From JAJECS01 sp965198185 (lineage in GTDB: Bacteria > Chloroflexota > UBA11872), in the NCBI GenBank assembly GCA_965198185.1, contig CBDAOU010000002.1, positions 496,001 to 560,000 on the forward strand: a stretch of DNA of 64,000 nt, written 5' to 3'. The translations under genes were made by a program, and so were the position numbers. The notes under the pieces are model-generated. The model ran no database searches, was not told where the DNA came from, and saw only the letters and a list, made by a program, of their open reading frames with translations. The stretch's first letter is position 1, and every line of letters begins with the position of its first letter. Shown in pieces: positions 62,785-64,000 of the stretch.

Positions 62785-63241
62785 TGATGGCTCCAGTGGT
62801 CGTTCGTCGGCCCGTTAGGACGCGGCCGCAGATCTGATTCTAGGCGATCGTCACGGCGGGTCGTGAGCCGCGGTGATGGGCGGAACGGCTAAGGGAAAGT
62901 CCGCCGGGCCCCACCCGCGGAGTGATTCCGGCTTACATAGTTGTTCGTCCGTTGGCTCTGACGACGATGCAGATGCTTCCCCATGGTGTGCTGCCTCGGC
63001 GCGGGCACGAACAAGCGCCAAATGCGGCGCACGGGCCATGTGGCAAAGCGGAGCACCGCGAGTGTGGCGCGCATGGAGAACCTCATCTGTTGCGGATCCG
63101 CGCGTCGGGGCGCAGACGCTGACGCGATTATATCGAGTCGGGGACGTCACCCTCACCCTCACCCTATCCCCTGTCGCTCAAGGGAGAGGGGATAAGACCC
63201 GCTCTCCAGTCCCCTCCGGAGAGGTTTCGCAAAGATTTCAT
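62785..63241. repeat. Gap with a small reading frame and a palindromic repeat
   Basis: The main recognisable element is a repeat at about 63147-63225: three CACCCTCACCCTA-type units, then TATCCCCT and AGGGGATA arms around GTCGCTCAAGGGAG, and a CTCTCC...GGAGAG arm pair. Such CCCTCACCCT/GAGAGGGG elements are common bacterial intergenic repeats. The rest holds only the small frame described separately. Confidence 0.6.
62889..63086 (-). CDS. Small basic protein with hydrophobic N terminus, paralog 2
   Basis: This 65-residue frame looks like a relative of the 60-residue frame at 62602-62784: MRATLAVLRFATWPVRRIWR at the start aligns with MRVLLAIPRFAARLVIRAWRW, and both end in an S-x-GG stretch. 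The similarity is the only evidence that it is coding. A start at the second methionine (near 63074) would match paralog 1 better. Confidence 0.35.
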   Translation of the reverse strand: MRFSMRATLAVLRFATWPVRRIWRLFVPAPRQHTMGKHLHRRQSQRTNNYVSRNHSAGGARRTFP

Positions 63242-64000
63242 CTAGAACGAGGGAATCGGACCCGGGAGGGGAGCGATCTCCACTGATGCCGCGGCGCGAT
63301 AGCGGTTGTCGAACTCGACACTGCCGTCGTCCTCGCGCGTGGTCAGGGTGACGCCGCCGTCGAACAGGGGTTGGTTGCCCGACATGAAGTCACCTTCGTA
63401 GGCGCGGACCGAGACGTATTCGGCGGTGCAGCCGTAGGGCCAGCGGACGGTGTAAATCGTGCGCGGTTGGGGCTTCGGTCCCGTGGCGTTTCGGCGGAAT
63501 TCCTCAAGCGCCTGCTCGTCGATCTCAATGCCCAGGCCGGGCGCGTCGGGCACGCGGACGTAGCCCCGGCGAATGTCTAGAGGCGTGCGCAACAGGTCGT
63601 CGGCGTAGATGTTCAGGGCGGTTACGGCGGGCCAACGGGCCGCGGGCAGCGCGGCGGCCAAGTGAGCCGCGAAGGCGGTGGTGATGCCCGTTCCCACGAG
63701 CTGCACAAAAAACGGCAGGTTCGCCTCGTGGGCCAGTGCGGCGCAATGCAGCGTGGCGGCGGCGCCTTCACCGTGACCCGCGAAGCCGTCGCACACGTTC
63801 TCCCGCATCGCCGTTAGGAAGTCCGGCTCGTTGAAATGCAGCGCAATGGCGCGCCGGGACTTGGCCCGCAGTGCCGCGTTGCCGGCGACGTCGCGCTGGG
63901 GGATGGGCGTCTCGAACATGTGGATCTTGGAAAACGCCTCAAGCTCGGCCAGAACCTGCTGGGCGAACCCGGCGTCGAGGAGAAATCCGTTGAAGTCGAG
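63242..64000 (-). CDS. Enolase-superfamily protein, 5' end outside the window
   Basis: This is the C-terminal 250 residues of a mandelate-racemase/muconate-lactonizing-type protein; the frame is open to the window edge. The part seen contains LDFNGFLLDAG (first metal-ligand Asp region), FSKIHMFETPIPQ in place of the usual EEP block, FNEPD, and NLPFFVQLVGTGITTAFAAHLAAAL near the end. The changed second and third ligands suggest a divergent or inactive member. An internal ATG at 63919 is not the start, because homologous sequence continues upstream of it. Confidence 0.8.
   Translation of the reverse strand, partial: LDFNGFLLDAGFAQQVLAELEAFSKIHMFETPIPQRDVAGNAALRAKSRRAIALHFNEPDFLTAMRENVCDGFAGHGEGAAATLHCAALAHEANLPFFVQLVGTGITTAFAAHLAAALPAARWPAVTALNIYADDLLRTPLDIRRGYVRVPDAPGLGIEIDEQALEEFRRNATGPKPQPRTIYTVRWPYGCTAEYVSVRAYEGDFMSGNQPLFDGGVTLTTREDDGSVEFDNRYRAAASVEIAPLPGPIPSF

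Noticed and set aside
1..64000. CRISPR array, integrase or tRNA-linked genomic island
   Set aside because: No regularly spaced repeats with unique spacers, no recombinase or transposase coding sequence and no tRNA were found; the repeats seen are intergenic palindromes and one long direct repeat.

Overview
The window is a GC-rich stretch of bacterial chromosome, densely packed with genes on both strands. No rRNA or tRNA gene was seen. The gene content is dominated by carbohydrate and sugar-acid catabolism: six Asp-box sialidase-like proteins, six Gfo/Idh/MocA oxidoreductases, five DHDPS-family lyases, two enolase-superfamily proteins, two D-2-hydroxyacid dehydrogenases, a GH78 rhamnosidase, a sulfatase and an HpaI-type aldolase. 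Together with the base composition, this resembles uncultured marine or sponge-associated Chloroflexota or Poribacteria-like genomes. That placement is an inference from gene content only, with low confidence.

Layout. 1-3 kb: a lone sialidase-like gene and two tandem paralogous membrane proteins of unknown role. 3-10.5 kb: two convergent pairs of half-size ABC exporters; the second pair is a probable heterodimer with one degenerate ATP site and is bracketed by an exact 152-bp direct repeat taken from the 3' end of the first pair. 10.5-13 kb: a creatinase-like M24 protein and an oxidoreductase. 13.3-16 kb: a DUF3179 gene with an in-frame TGA at a CxxC cysteine, next to a Lon-like protein that has lost its protease dyad and Walker B. 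16-21 kb: rhodanese, MoeB/ThiF, VOC protein, oxidoreductase, alpha/beta hydrolase and an orphan protein. 21-25 kb: SGNH hydrolase and three tandem DHDPS-family paralogs. 25-29 kb: MFS transporters, one frameshifted, plus a fragment of another. 29-33 kb: two tandem TIM-barrel glycosidase-like paralogs. 33-35 kb: a HicAB toxin-antitoxin module with an operator-like palindrome, and a pentapeptide-repeat protein. 35-44 kb: two oxidoreductases, a ureidoglycolate-lyase-like protein, a sugar isomerase and four tandem sialidase-like paralogs. 44-46 kb: two Dpp/Opp permeases without their partners. 46-64 kb: polysaccharide and sugar-acid degradation (sialidase-like, rhamnosidase, sulfatase, dehydrogenases, aldolase, amidohydrolase, enolase superfamily, DHDPS, G1P-dehydrogenase-like, oxidoreductase), ending in a truncated enolase-superfamily gene.

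How it may work together (inference): glycoside and sulfate-ester hydrolysis would release sugars and sugar acids. Gfo/Idh/MocA enzymes would oxidise them, enolase-superfamily dehydratases would make 2-keto-3-deoxy acids, and DHDPS- or HpaI-type aldolases would cleave these. Short ATGA/GTGA overlaps show several small operons rather than one large one.

Sequence quality matters here. At least four genes (VOC, DHA2-type MFS, sulfatase, DUF3179) carry frame breaks that can each be explained by a one-base homopolymer length change, which looks more like base-calling error than decay. The TGA in DUF3179 is not of that kind. Dispersed palindromic repeats of several families lie in the intergenic gaps.
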